Assembly (NCBI GenBank): GCA_947488305.1
Contig: CANKZM010000002.1
Coordinates: 558,001-622,000, forward strand
Length of the DNA stretch: 64,000 nucleotides
Direction of reading: 5' to 3'
Source: an uncultured Roseobacter sp.
GTDB taxonomy: Bacteria > Pseudomonadota > Alphaproteobacteria > Rhodobacterales > Rhodobacteraceae
Part shown: positions 37,875-47,183 of the stretch, piece by piece
Layout of the letters: each line of letters opens with the position of its first letter
Position numbering within the stretch: the first letter of the stretch is position 1
Program-made: the position numbers and the translations under genes
The notes under the pieces: generated by a model
What the model saw: the letters and a program-made list of their open reading frames with translations, nothing else
Told to the model about the DNA's origin: nothing
Databases searched by the model: none

Positions 37875-38902
37875 AGAAGACGCTTTCTGTTTTGATCGCA
37901 AGCACCGCTTTGGCCGCTCCCGCATTGGCGGAAAATCTGGCCGTCGTCGGGAGTTGGTCCAGTTTGCCGCTGCACAAGCAATATGAGGCCCCGTTTTGGG
38001 GGGAGACGCTGCCTGCGGCGTCTGGCGGCGATATCACGGTGGAGCTGACAACCCACAACCAAATGAGCCTTGGTCTGGGCGACATCTATCCGCTGCTTGG
38101 TCAGGGTGTCTACGATGTGGCCATGACGGTGGCGGACTACGCCGTGGCTGATGCGCCGGAACTGGAAGGGCTTGATGTGCCTCTTTTGGCTCTCACGGCT
38201 GATGAGGCGCGCGCCATGGTCGACGCAGCACGCCCTATGGTCTCGGACATTTATCGCGACCGTTTCAATTCCCACGTGCTCGCCATTGCGCCCTATCCGC
38301 CGCAGGTCGTGTTCTGCAATGCCGAGATTTCCAACCTTGGCGACCTCGAAGGCCTGAAAGTCCGGGCCTCAGGCCGGATGACCGCCAAACTGCTCGAAGC
38401 CCTTGGGGCGGAAGGCGTGAACGTGTCTTTTTCCGAAGTGCCGGGCGCGTTGCAGAACGGCGTTGTCGATTGCGCTGTCACGGGTGCGGGCTCCGGCTAC
38501 AGCGCCGGGTGGTGGGAAGTCTCCACACATCTTCTGCCGATCCCGTTGGGCGGATGGGATTCCGTCGTTACGGCGATCAACATGGACAAGTGGAACAGCC
38601 TAAATGCTGATACGCAGGCCCTGATCACCGAACAGGTCGCCAGCGGGTTTGAGGACCCGGCATGGGAAAGCGCCCAAGACGCGCTGGTCAATGACATCGC
38701 CTGCCTGACAGGCAATGGTGAGTGCCCTGCAGGAGAGGCCCGTTCAATGACGTTGGTTGATGTGAGCGACGCTGATTTCGACCGTGCCCGTGACATCCTG
38801 ACCAGCGAGGTACTTCCCGACTGGGCGGACCGCGCCGGCGAAGGTTGGGCCGCACGTTGGAATGAAAGCGTTGGAGCCGTTGTTGGTGTTACCATCAACT
38901 AA
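37871..38902 (+). CDS. dctP: TRAP transporter substrate-binding protein (DctP family)
   Basis: 343-residue periplasmic receptor with a signal peptide MKKTLSVLIASTALAAPALA. The mature protein has the DctP layout, including the LEGLKVRASGRMTAKLLEALGA region, whose arginine normally grips a carboxylate of the ligand, and the VVDCAVTGAGSG loop. It overlaps the hydro-lyase stop by 4 nt and is followed by the DctQ and DctM genes, so uptake and metabolism are made together. Ligand is probably an organic acid. Confidence 0.9.
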   Translation: MKKTLSVLIASTALAAPALAENLAVVGSWSSLPLHKQYEAPFWGETLPAASGGDITVELTTHNQMSLGLGDIYPLLGQGVYDVAMTVADYAVADAPELEGLDVPLLALTADEARAMVDAARPMVSDIYRDRFNSHVLAIAPYPPQVVFCNAEISNLGDLEGLKVRASGRMTAKLLEALGAEGVNVSFSEVPGALQNGVVDCAVTGAGSGYSAGWWEVSTHLLPIPLGGWDSVVTAINMDKWNSLNADTQALITEQVASGFEDPAWESAQDALVNDIACLTGNGECPAGEARSMTLVDVSDADFDRARDILTSEVLPDWADRAGEGWAARWNESVGAVVGVTIN

Positions 38903-38923
38903 CAGACCAAGGACGGACCGATT

Positions 38924-39472
38924 ATGGAACTGATGATGATTACGCGCCTGCGGGCGATAAACAAGGGGGTGGTCCTGGCCGTTGGCTTTGGCTTGCTCCT
39001 TTGCGCGGGTTTCGTGCTGACCGATATCATCATGCGCCAGATCGGAACGTCGCTTGGCGGAACCGAAGAGATTGCGGGCTACGCCATGGCGCTCGCGACC
39101 TCTTGGGGAATGTCTTACACGCTTTTGGAGCTTGGCCATGTCCGCATTGATCTGCTGCGCAGCCGCGCCAACAGTTTTGGCCGAGCATTATTTGATGTCT
39201 TTGCGATGATCGTCATGTCGGGCGTCATTATCACCATCGCGATTAAGGCATGGCCGGTGGTGGAGCGGTCTTTGGTCAATGGCTCAACGGCAAACACACC
39301 GCTGGAGACGCCTCTGATCTGGGTGCAGATGCCTTGGTTTGCCGGTTGGGTCTGGTTTGCAATGATCTCTACCCTGACAACACTGGCGGCACTCAGCCTG
39401 CTGCTCAAACGCCGGCACGCCGAAACCGAAAGCTTCGTCGGGGCCTTTGCCGAGCAGGATACGTTGCAATGA
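38924..39472 (+). CDS. dctQ: TRAP transporter small permease (DctQ family)
   Basis: 182 residues with four hydrophobic segments, the normal DctQ topology: a first helix near VVLAVGFGLLLCAGFVL, the GTEEIAGYAMALATSWGM second helix, a third around IVMSGVIITIAIKAW and a fourth at WVWFAMISTLTTLAAL. It links the binding protein to the DctM channel. Its stop overlaps the start of the DctM gene (ATG at 39469), so the two membrane proteins are coupled. Confidence 0.88.
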   Translation: MELMMITRLRAINKGVVLAVGFGLLLCAGFVLTDIIMRQIGTSLGGTEEIAGYAMALATSWGMSYTLLELGHVRIDLLRSRANSFGRALFDVFAMIVMSGVIITIAIKAWPVVERSLVNGSTANTPLETPLIWVQMPWFAGWVWFAMISTLTTLAALSLLLKRRHAETESFVGAFAEQDTLQ

Positions 39473-40752
39473 TCGGATTTGTTTCAGTTGGGCTCCTCGG
39501 GCTGCTCGCACTTTCGATCCCGGTCGGGATTGTCCTGTTCTTGCTGGGCTTTGGCGTTGATACGTTCTTTTCCAGCTTCCCGCTGACCCGAGGCTTGGGG
39601 AATATGGTCTGGTCGTCCTCCAATTCGGCCACGTTGATCGCCATCCCGTTCTTCGTGCTTTTGGGTGAAATCCTGGTGCGGAGCGGGGTGGCCACACGGA
39701 CCTACGCCGCGCTCGATCGGTGGGTGTCATGGCTGCCCGGCGGATTGGTCCATGCCAATGTCGCCACGGCCACGATGTTCTCGGCCACCTCCGGATCTTC
39801 AGTCGCGACAGCTGCAACGGTGGCAACCGTCGCCATGCCTCAGGCAGAGAAGTTGGGGTATGATCCCAAGCTTTTCTCCGGTGCGATTGCGGCGGGCGGC
39901 ACCTTGGGCATTATGATCCCGCCCTCGATCAATCTCATCGTCTACGGCTTTCTTACGCAGTCCTCGATACCGCAGCTGTTTCTGGCGGGCCTCGTCCCGG
40001 GCCTGCTACTTGCGCTTGCCTTCATGGCGGTGACAGCAATCATTTGCGTGCTGCGCCCTGATCTCGGAGGCACCCGGCGCACTTTTCCTTTCCCTCAAAT
40101 GCTGCGGGCCCTGGTCGATCTGGTTCCAATCCTGATCCTGTTCGGGCTTATCGTAGGTTCCATTTATCGCGGCTGGGCCACCCCGACTGAGGCTGCGGCT
40201 GTCGGCGTTGCGGGCGCTTTGCTCATCGCCCTCGCGTTCGGCGGAGCCTCCTGGTCGATGCTGACCCAAAGCCTGACCGGGACCGTAAAGATTACCTCCA
40301 TGATCATGCTGATTGTGATCGGGGCGTCCTTTTTGAATTTTACGCTGGCCTCGGCTGGATTGGGTCGAGAATTGACAGAGTTCATGACCGGACTTGGATT
40401 GACACCACTCAAGACGATCCTCGTTGTGGTCGTGCTCTATATCGTGCTTGGGTTCTTCATCGAAACCTTGTCGCTCATGGTCGTGACCATCCCGATCATC
40501 GTGCCGCTGGTCATCGCACAGGGCTATGACGTCATCTGGTTCGGCATCCTGATGATCGTTCTGATCGAGATGGCGTTGATCACGCCGCCGGTCGGACTGA
40601 ACCTTTATGTCGTCCAAGGGGCGCGGAAATCCGGCAGTTTGAACGAGGTTATGCTGGGGGCCTTGCCATACTGCCTAACGATGTTGGCAATGGCCTTTCT
40701 GTTGATCGCATTCCCGAGCATCGCACTCTTCTTGCCAAACGCATTGCAATGA
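39469..40752 (+). CDS. dctM: TRAP transporter large permease (DctM family)
   Basis: 427 residues, about 12 hydrophobic segments, the Na+-driven channel subunit. Hallmarks include SATSGSSVATAATVATVAMPQ and GGTLGIMIPPSINLIVYG, the two hairpin regions of DctM. The true start is the ATG at 39469 overlapping the DctQ stop; the open frame reaching back to 39250 is only the dctQ gene read in another frame. Last gene of the operon; no clear terminator follows, but a G-tract lies 28 nt downstream. Confidence 0.92.
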   Translation: MIGFVSVGLLGLLALSIPVGIVLFLLGFGVDTFFSSFPLTRGLGNMVWSSSNSATLIAIPFFVLLGEILVRSGVATRTYAALDRWVSWLPGGLVHANVATATMFSATSGSSVATAATVATVAMPQAEKLGYDPKLFSGAIAAGGTLGIMIPPSINLIVYGFLTQSSIPQLFLAGLVPGLLLALAFMAVTAIICVLRPDLGGTRRTFPFPQMLRALVDLVPILILFGLIVGSIYRGWATPTEAAAVGVAGALLIALAFGGASWSMLTQSLTGTVKITSMIMLIVIGASFLNFTLASAGLGRELTEFMTGLGLTPLKTILVVVVLYIVLGFFIETLSLMVVTIPIIVPLVIAQGYDVIWFGILMIVLIEMALITPPVGLNLYVVQGARKSGSLNEVMLGALPYCLTMLAMAFLLIAFPSIALFLPNALQ

Positions 40753-40779
40753 CCGGATTGATCTAATGCCAAACTTGGC

Positions 40780-40789
40780 GGGGGGGGGG
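40780..40789. repeat. Homopolymeric G10 tract
   Basis: Ten consecutive G lie 28-37 nt after the dctM stop, inside a short plus-strand open frame (40766-40957, 63 codons). Runs of this length are prone to slippage. The frame has no ribosome site and no recognisable product, so the gap 40753-41013 is otherwise regarded as empty. Confidence 0.85.
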
Positions 40790-41013
40790 TTGGACATAGT
40801 CGATGGACGACGATGCGGTGCGCTGTTCATGGTGTTCGTCGCCAATACGCCAGAGGAAAGCTCAAGGGAAAGATCCAAACCGGAATTTGGCTCTGATGAA
40901 CAGATCTGCATCGTCATGGGTGCACAAACCAGCACTTTCCCAGAGATGCGCCTGTGAAAATGTGTCTAAGCAATCCTGAGTAAAAATTGCCAAGAACAGG
41001 GTAGGTCGGCGGC

Positions 41014-42000
41014 TTAGGCCTTGTAGTGTGAAAAGCTCTTCTTGTTGCGGCTAGAGATATGCTGCCCGACGGTTACGGGATCATACTTACATTTCGACCT
41101 TGAAACCCCCAGGGCTGTGGGATCGACGATTGTGTCCGGGTGGGGATCAAAGAATACCGGGATGGAATACCGTGCGTTTGCACTGCGGTTGATCACTCTG
41201 TGCACCGTTGAGGCAAAGCGATTGTTGCTCCATCTGGCAAGAAGATCGCCAATGTTGCAAACTAATGTGCCGGGTATCGGTGGTGCTTCGATCCATTCGC
41301 CGGACGTGCTTTGCACCTGCAGGCCACCGCTATTGTCCTGCAGTAACAACGTCAGAACCCCAAAGTCAGTGTGAGGCGCTACACCAAATCTGTGCTCGGC
41401 TTCGTCTGCCTTAGTGGAAGGTGGGTAGTAGACAAGTTGCCCGCGCGCCAATGGCTTTTCATAATATGCGTCAAAAAATTCTGGTGGTTGATCCAGACTT
41501 ACAGCAATCGCGGCCATGACCCGACGGGCAACGTCGCAAACCGTATGGTAATATGGAAGCAGTTCTTCTTTCAATCTGGGGAATGCATCCGAGGGCCATT
41601 GGTTCACGGCAACCAATGGCTTTCCAGCCAGCACATCTGGATCGTTGGCGTCAGTTTCTGCCCCCCAAAAGAAAACCTCTTTCAGATCATGTGTTGCAGC
41701 CCCCGCGAGGCGTGACATGCCTTGTGCCATCCATCCGCGTTGTTGGGTGTCAACAGCAACGGATCGTTTGTGGTCCGAATGAAGTTCGAAGAAATCCCGA
41801 GATACAGCAAAGGCTTGATCAAGGAGTTCCTGCGGTATTCCATGATTGGATATGTAGAAAAAGCCGTAGCTTGTTGCTGCTTGATGAATTGCATTTGCGA
41901 CACTTTCGATGTCGTCGCTGTTTAGCGCACTGGAGATGTCAATCACTGGGATGACAGAAGTATCTGAAGATTTAGCACTCGCAAAATCTGAGAGAGTCAT
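41014..42000 (-). CDS. 2-oxoglutarate/Fe(II)-dependent oxygenase, isopenicillin-N-synthase family
   Basis: 328 residues. The iron facial triad is H210 and D212 (APHTDFG) with H267 (TVHRVIN), and the 2-oxoglutarate-binding R277-x-S279 follows (ARYSI). The N-terminal DIOX_N domain shows IPVIDIS and YGFFYISNHGIP. Members hydroxylate, desaturate or cyclise small molecules; bacterial relatives act on amino acids, gibberellin-like or ethylene-forming substrates, and nothing here fixes which. Start ATG at 42000 with a GCAAGG site close upstream. It is a lone gene. Confidence 0.88.
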   Translation of the reverse strand: MTLSDFASAKSSDTSVIPVIDISSALNSDDIESVANAIHQAATSYGFFYISNHGIPQELLDQAFAVSRDFFELHSDHKRSVAVDTQQRGWMAQGMSRLAGAATHDLKEVFFWGAETDANDPDVLAGKPLVAVNQWPSDAFPRLKEELLPYYHTVCDVARRVMAAIAVSLDQPPEFFDAYYEKPLARGQLVYYPPSTKADEAEHRFGVAPHTDFGVLTLLLQDNSGGLQVQSTSGEWIEAPPIPGTLVCNIGDLLARWSNNRFASTVHRVINRSANARYSIPVFFDPHPDTIVDPTALGVSRSKCKYDPVTVGQHISSRNKKSFSHYKA

Positions 42001-42224
42001 CCTTGCATCCTTCGCCCATGCTCACGAAGAGTAGAGCCTAGAGGTATGATCTACTCAAGTACATTTGCACTGCGGGTAATACCGGACCTTCGGCATCCTG
42101 CAGCTTGACGCAGGCATGGGTTCAAAACCGACGAGCCGACTAAACAGATAAAGCCCGAACAGCAAAACATTGACGAGAACACATTCAGCAACAGGTCTTA
42201 TAGTTAGCAAAAAACGAGGTCACA

Positions 42225-42992
42225 ATGCGGATTGGATTTTCTTTCGTTGTCATGTTGGCTGCGGCGCTGCCCGCATCGGCGTTAGATTTGATCGAAACCG
42301 GACGGTACGATCTCAACAACCCAGCCAGCCTCGACTATGATCCAACGTTCTGTGGCCTTTGGATTGCCAATGAAGGGCCTGATGCAATTCTAGTCACGCT
42401 TCAGGGTGAAGAGCTGCGGCGCGTGACCAGTGATTTATTCCGGATTAAGGCAATTTCGCTGGATGGTGATCATTTGATCGTCGGCGACGGGTTCGGCAAA
42501 CTTCAAAGATTGACAAAGGAAGGTGAACCACTGGCACCGCCATTTTCCTTGGAAGGCGGATTTGCTGATACTGAAGGCATAGCGATCGCAGCGAATGGAG
42601 ACATAGTGACGGTTGAAGACGACCCTGAGCGCCTGACGTGGTTCAGTGCATCGGGCGAAATGAAGCGTCAGATTAACACGCTGGAGTTTCCACAACCTCT
42701 CACCGAAGCGCAGGGAATTGCCATTGACCCTCGCACCGGGCATCTTTTGATCGTGGACGATTGGGAGGGGTCAAATAGCCTTTATGAGTTTTCTCAGGAG
42801 GGAGACCTGCTAGCGCAGGCGAGCTTGTTGGAATACGGGCGGGATCCCGAAGGCATCGCTATTCGACCAGGATCAGACCAACTGTTCATCGCCTTTGATC
42901 AAGGTGCAAAAATTGTGACGTTCGACTACACACCCACGTTGCGCCCTGGCGCCGCACCGCTTCCTCCCGGAGCTGACTGCATGATGTTCTGA
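42225..42992 (+). CDS. Exported beta-propeller-like protein (SdiA-regulated/NHL-like)
   Basis: 255 residues with a signal peptide (ending at ALPASALD). The mature part has repeated units of the kind GIAIxxNGDIVTVEDDPERL, GIAIDPRTGHLLIVDDWEG and GIAIRPGSDQLFIAFDQG, each with the acidic residues typical of SdiA-regulated or NHL propellers, arranged about 45 residues apart. It ends with a cysteine that could pair with C43-region FCGLW. Role unknown; may bind or hydrolyse a small molecule in the periplasm. ATG at 42225 behind GAGG. Confidence 0.75.
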   Translation: MRIGFSFVVMLAAALPASALDLIETGRYDLNNPASLDYDPTFCGLWIANEGPDAILVTLQGEELRRVTSDLFRIKAISLDGDHLIVGDGFGKLQRLTKEGEPLAPPFSLEGGFADTEGIAIAANGDIVTVEDDPERLTWFSASGEMKRQINTLEFPQPLTEAQGIAIDPRTGHLLIVDDWEGSNSLYEFSQEGDLLAQASLLEYGRDPEGIAIRPGSDQLFIAFDQGAKIVTFDYTPTLRPGAAPLPPGADCMMF

Positions 42993-43745
42993 CCGCACCT
43001 GTTTGGCGGCGCCGGACATAGCAAGTCTCGTTTCCTAGTCGACCTGTTGCTACTGTCGATACTTCCGAGCCTGCTGCCGGCTAAATGCAGTCCCAGGCGC
43101 ACGCAAAGTATCTTGTCGATGGATGCGACCCGCGTGGATGAAGGTGACCCAGACTGGATGTTACGGACGTGGAATACATGGTTGCTGAATTGTAAGTACG
43201 CTCAGCCAGAATTCGAGTTCTTCGAAAAGATGCCCGGAGAGGTGGCCCGCCAGATGGAAATCCTTGAAGAGGTCGAGGGTCCTAAACAATTCCATGATCC
43301 GCAGAAGAGAAGGGCATTTGGCTGCACATGAACAAGACCCGCACTCCGGAAATAATGCATATGGAAGTGGTCTCAGAAGGAAAAATGGAGACCTTGGCGA
43401 ACGTCACGAACGTCTTGCGGATGCGCCAAGCCACGCTCGTCGAGGCCGGTCGGTTGATGCAGCGGGAAGGTGAATATGACATCCCGCCGATGCCTACCTT
43501 GGCCGAGGCGCGACGACCCTGGAGATGAGGGTGAAGATCAAGATACAGACATTCTGACAACGTCGTTTGCGGCTCCAATCCGCTGCCGCCTGTACCCAAA
43601 CAGAAACCGAACCTACATTACGATTCAGCCTCAGCATTCCGAAAACCTCTGCGACGGACAGTCGAAACAGTATCTAAAACAGGTGGACCATTCCAGCGAA
43701 TGGTCAGTTTTTCAGTGCAGATATTTTATTGCCCATCAACGGCTG
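42993..43745. other. 753-nt stretch with only two weak, coupled small open frames
   Basis: No known gene. Two short plus-strand frames, 43047-43331 (94 residues) and 43328-43528 (66 residues), overlap in an ATGA as real operon genes do. The first contains an acidic helical stretch (EVARQMEILEEVEG), the second a helical stretch (LRMRQATLVEAGRLMQREG). Neither has a strong ribosome site or a recognisable domain. The remaining 217 nt up to the LysR stop look empty. A decayed gene is as likely as two small proteins. Confidence 0.35.
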
Positions 43746-44657
43746 TCAGCGCTCACCATGGCTTCGTCGGACCAGTTCTTGGAAATCCTGAAGTCGCGCA
43801 TTCAATTCAGAGCCCGTTCTGGTAACAAAACCGATGGAGCGTGAAACAGTCGGAGATACAAGCGATACCGCAGACACCGTTGCACCATCCAGGTTAGCCA
43901 GCGCTGAGCTTGGAACAGGCGCAAAAGCCACGCCGTAGCGCACAAGCTCAAGCGCAGTCGACGTTCGGCTTACCTCCAAAGTCCATACCCGCGGAACTCC
44001 TGCGCGGGCCAGAGCCTCGTCGATAAGCATGCGGTTACCGGTACCCTGCGCAGGCAGTACCATTGGCTCAATTGATACTTCACGCCAAGTCAGCTTTTCG
44101 ACTTTCGAAAGTGGATGTCCCGCCGGCATCGCAACCATCATTTCGTCAACAAAAAGCTGCTCAAACTGCGTCGTGGGATCATAGGCCGGTGCGGAAGAGA
44201 TGCCCAAGTCTGCTTCGCCTTGTGCAATGGCTTCCGCTACCTCGTTCGCGGAGACATCGAGAATGCGAAACCGGGTATCCGGATGCGTTTTGCGAAATGC
44301 GGCGACGGCAGGCGCTACAATGCTAGGAATCAAGGTCGGAAGGGCTGCAATTCTTATGGTACTTGCCCGCTGGTATGAAAATGTAGTGCTCTCATCCAGC
44401 AAGGCCTGCGCTGTTTCGATGGTTTCGTTCAAAATGATTTCGGCCCGCCCCCGAAGCCTTTTTCCTGCAAGGGTTGGTCTCACCTCGCGTGTCGTCCGCA
44501 CAAAAAGTTGCACGTCGAGCGCCTGCTCAAGTTTTTGTATCCGACGCGTGACAGAAGATTGTGACAATCCAAGCTTTTCCGAAGCGAGGTGAAACGTGCC
44601 GGTATCTATCACAGCCAGAAAGACTTCGAGATCTTGGAAATCAAAATTGATGCGCAT
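43746..44657 (-). CDS. LysR-family regulator, divergent from tcuAB
   Basis: 303 residues: winged helix at the N-terminus (LEVFLAVIDTGTFHLASEKL, then LSQSSVTRRIQKLEQAL) and a periplasmic-binding-like effector domain. Divergent transcription from the tricarballylate genes is the usual arrangement of TcuR, so it probably activates tcuAB in response to the substrate. A near-perfect inverted repeat starts 2 nt upstream of its own start codon, suggesting autoregulation as well. Confidence 0.88.
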   Translation of the reverse strand: MRINFDFQDLEVFLAVIDTGTFHLASEKLGLSQSSVTRRIQKLEQALDVQLFVRTTREVRPTLAGKRLRGRAEIILNETIETAQALLDESTTFSYQRASTIRIAALPTLIPSIVAPAVAAFRKTHPDTRFRILDVSANEVAEAIAQGEADLGISSAPAYDPTTQFEQLFVDEMMVAMPAGHPLSKVEKLTWREVSIEPMVLPAQGTGNRMLIDEALARAGVPRVWTLEVSRTSTALELVRYGVAFAPVPSSALANLDGATVSAVSLVSPTVSRSIGFVTRTGSELNARLQDFQELVRRSHGER

Positions 44658-44658
44658 T

Positions 44659-44685
44659 ATGCAATAAAATAATAAATTACTGCAT
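44659..44685. promoter_or_regulatory. Inverted repeat operator between lysR and tcuA
   Basis: Half-sites ATGCAATAA (44659-44667) and TTACTGCAT (44677-44685) are inverted with one mismatch out of nine and a 9-nt AT spacer. The centre is about 65 nt upstream of the tcuA start and immediately adjacent to the LysR start, as expected for a LysR binding site that controls both genes. Confidence 0.6.
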
Positions 44686-44737
44686 TAGTCAAAATAATTA
44701 CCGCGTGTTACGTCAGTTATCAATCAAGAGGAATGGC

Positions 44738-46123
44738 ATGGCAGACAATCCAGACATCGTTGTGATTGGTGGTGGCAATGCGTCCCTATGTGCTGCCATA
44801 ACCGCTGCTGAGCAAGGCGCGCGCGTTCTCATTTTGGAAGCGGCGCCCAAGGCCTATCGCGGCGGAAACTCGCGACACACTCGAAACTTCCGTTGTATGC
44901 ATGCCGGCCCTTTGGGTCCGCTCGTCGATAGCTATAGCGAAGAGGAATACTTTGACGATCTGCTCAAGGTTACCGGTGGCAAGACCGACGAGCACCTCGC
45001 GCGATTGGCCATTCGCACCTCGGAGGAGTGCCTCCCGTGGATGGAAGCGCATGGGGTGCGGTTTCAACCCTCGCTCTCCGGTACATTGTCTCTGGCACGC
45101 ACGAACGCCTTTTTTCTGGGCGGCGGCAAGGGGCTGGTGAATGCCTACTATCGCACAGCCGATTCCCTTGGCGTGGTTGTCGAATATGAAGCAGAAGTCA
45201 CACATCTGGAGCTCGAACAGGACGAGATCGTCTGGGTGGATTATCTGAAAAATGGCGTAAGTTATCGCATTTCTCCCAAGTCGGTGGTCGTCGCCTCTGG
45301 CGGATTCCAGGCTGATGTAGATTGGCTTGCACGTGCATGGGGACCAGCGGCAGAGAACTTCCTGATCCGAGGAACACCTTACAATCGCGGCGTGGTGCTC
45401 GCTGATCTCCTTGATCAAGACGTCGAACAGGTGGGCGATCAGACGCAATGCCACGCGGTAGCTATTGATGGGCGGGCCCCAAAATTCGACGGCGGGATCG
45501 TGACACGGCTCGACTGCGTGCCGTTTTCCATCGTCTTGAACAAAAACGGCGAGCGGTTTTATGACGAAGGTGAGGATGTCTGGCCAAAGCGTTACGCCAT
45601 CTGGGGCAGGCTTGTTGCAGATCAGCCGGATCAAGTGGCCTACGCCATAATCGATGCGAAATCGCTGAACCTGTTCATGCCGTCGGTTTTCCCTCCGATC
45701 AAGGCCGATACAATCGAAGACCTCGCGACCGAAATGGATTTGCCAGTCAGCGCTGTCCGCGCAACAGTTGACGGCTTCAACGCCGCTTGCGGAGACACAA
45801 GCGGGTTCCAACCTACAGAACTTGACGGGGTTGCAACCGGGGGAATAGTGCCGGCCAAAACGAACTGGGCGCGTCCTATCACCGAGCCACCATTTTACGG
45901 CTATTCACTCAGAACGGGTGTAACATTCACCTATCTCGGTTTGAGGGTCGATGAGAACGCGCAATGTGCCATTGGCAACCGCCCGATTGGAAACCTTTGG
46001 GCGGCAGGAGAAACCATGGCCGGTTCAATTCTCGGGCAAGGCTATCTTGCTGGTTTCGGGGTGACCATCGGAACTGTTTTTGGACGTATCGCAGGGCGGG
46101 AGGCCGCAAAACATGCCAACTGA
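44738..46123 (+). CDS. tcuA: Tricarballylate dehydrogenase TcuA-like flavoprotein
   Basis: 461 residues, FAD-dependent, fumarate-reductase/succinate-dehydrogenase flavoprotein superfamily. Known TcuA oxidises tricarballylate to cis-aconitate. Seen: the FAD motif VIGGGNASLCAAITAAE, RGGNSRHTRNFR with the active-site arginine region, and the C-terminal GETMAGSILGQGYLAGFG. The ATG at 44738 follows AGAGGA; a frame start at 44705 has none. It overlaps tcuB by 11 nt. TcuA-TcuB pairing and the divergent LysR make this name likely, although the same pair may act on another tricarboxylate. Confidence 0.87.
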   Translation: MADNPDIVVIGGGNASLCAAITAAEQGARVLILEAAPKAYRGGNSRHTRNFRCMHAGPLGPLVDSYSEEEYFDDLLKVTGGKTDEHLARLAIRTSEECLPWMEAHGVRFQPSLSGTLSLARTNAFFLGGGKGLVNAYYRTADSLGVVVEYEAEVTHLELEQDEIVWVDYLKNGVSYRISPKSVVVASGGFQADVDWLARAWGPAAENFLIRGTPYNRGVVLADLLDQDVEQVGDQTQCHAVAIDGRAPKFDGGIVTRLDCVPFSIVLNKNGERFYDEGEDVWPKRYAIWGRLVADQPDQVAYAIIDAKSLNLFMPSVFPPIKADTIEDLATEMDLPVSAVRATVDGFNAACGDTSGFQPTELDGVATGGIVPAKTNWARPITEPPFYGYSLRTGVTFTYLGLRVDENAQCAIGNRPIGNLWAAGETMAGSILGQGYLAGFGVTIGTVFGRIAGREAAKHAN

Positions 46124-47183
46124 TCTGATCATGGAGGCGCGCCGTCAGGCCGAGATTTGCAATGCCTGCCGTTATTGTGAGGGGTACTGTTCTGTTTTTC
46201 CCGCTCTTCACCGGGAGCGGGCGTTTGCAGACGGCGACATCACGCATTTGGCAAACCTCTGCCATAACTGCCGGGGCTGCTACTACGCTTGCCAATACAC
46301 GGCACCCCATGAGTTTGACCTGAACCTCCCCAAAGCGCTGGCTGAAGTCCGCCAAGAGAGTTGGAAAACCCATGCTTGGCCTGCAGGTTTCGGCCAACTT
46401 TTTGAGCGCGCTGGTAGCGTCCTTGCACTGGTTCTGGTCGTAGCCACGGCTTGTCTCTTTGCCCTCGCTCAAAACATAAACCCCGCATCGGGCGAAGGTT
46501 TTTACGCATACATCTCGCACGGGCTAATGATCGTCATTTTCGCTCCGGCGTTCTTGTTGCCGCTCGCTGCGATTGGTGTGTCCATTAAATCATACTGGCG
46601 CAACACCGGTGGAGGAACAGTGCAACTTTCGGACGTTCTTGCCGCGGCGCGGTCTGCTGGTCGTATGAAAAATCTCGAGGGGGGCCATGGCGACGGCTGC
46701 AATTTCGAAGAAGAGGACCGTTTCAGCCATGCACGGCGCTATGCCCATCAGGCAACTCTTTACGGCTTCTTGTTGTGCTTTGCGTCCACATCATCGGGGA
46801 CCGTCTTGCACTACGGTTTTGGTCTGGAAGCACCCTATGCCTTGTTCAGCCTGCCAAAACTGCTGGGAATCCCGGGCGGTATTCTGTTGTGTCTTGGAAC
46901 AGGTGCGCTGGCCTATCTGAAAACCAAGGCGAACCCTATCTTGGGCGCACCGAAGGCCTGGGGTGGAGAGATGGCTTTTGTGCTATTGCTTTTTGCCGTG
47001 AGCGCCACGGGGCTGCTCCTTTATGCAGCGACAGGAACCGCAGCAGTCTCGGCGCTTTTGCCCCTACACCTCGGCACAGTTCTGACCTTTTTCCTTCTCG
47101 CGCCTTTTTCAAAAATGGCGCATGGGTTCTATCGCATGGCAGCGTTGACGAAAGAAGCAGCACATGAACGAGAAAATGCTTAG
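46113..47183 (+). CDS. tcuB: TcuB-like membrane iron-sulfur/cytochrome protein
   Basis: 356 residues. The N-terminus has two cysteine clusters, CNACRYCEGYC and CHNCRGCYYAC, for two 4Fe-4S centres; the C-terminal two-thirds contain about six hydrophobic segments with histidines placed for haem (AYISHGLM, RRYAHQAT, HLGTVLTF). TcuB is known to reoxidise the TcuA flavin and feed electrons to the quinone pool. The ATG at 46113 overlaps the end of tcuA; the frame further upstream is read-through of tcuA sequence. Followed with a 20-nt overlap by a solute-binding-like gene. Confidence 0.88.
   Translation: MPTDLIMEARRQAEICNACRYCEGYCSVFPALHRERAFADGDITHLANLCHNCRGCYYACQYTAPHEFDLNLPKALAEVRQESWKTHAWPAGFGQLFERAGSVLALVLVVATACLFALAQNINPASGEGFYAYISHGLMIVIFAPAFLLPLAAIGVSIKSYWRNTGGGTVQLSDVLAAARSAGRMKNLEGGHGDGCNFEEEDRFSHARRYAHQATLYGFLLCFASTSSGTVLHYGFGLEAPYALFSLPKLLGIPGGILLCLGTGALAYLKTKANPILGAPKAWGGEMAFVLLLFAVSATGLLLYAATGTAAVSALLPLHLGTVLTFFLLAPFSKMAHGFYRMAALTKEAAHERENA

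Noticed and set aside
40766-40957. 63-codon plus-strand frame containing the G tract
   Set aside because: No ribosome site and no family; the G run alone does not make a phase-variable gene.
44786-45811. 341-codon minus-strand frame opposite tcuA
   Set aside because: Antisense shadow of a clear FAD protein.
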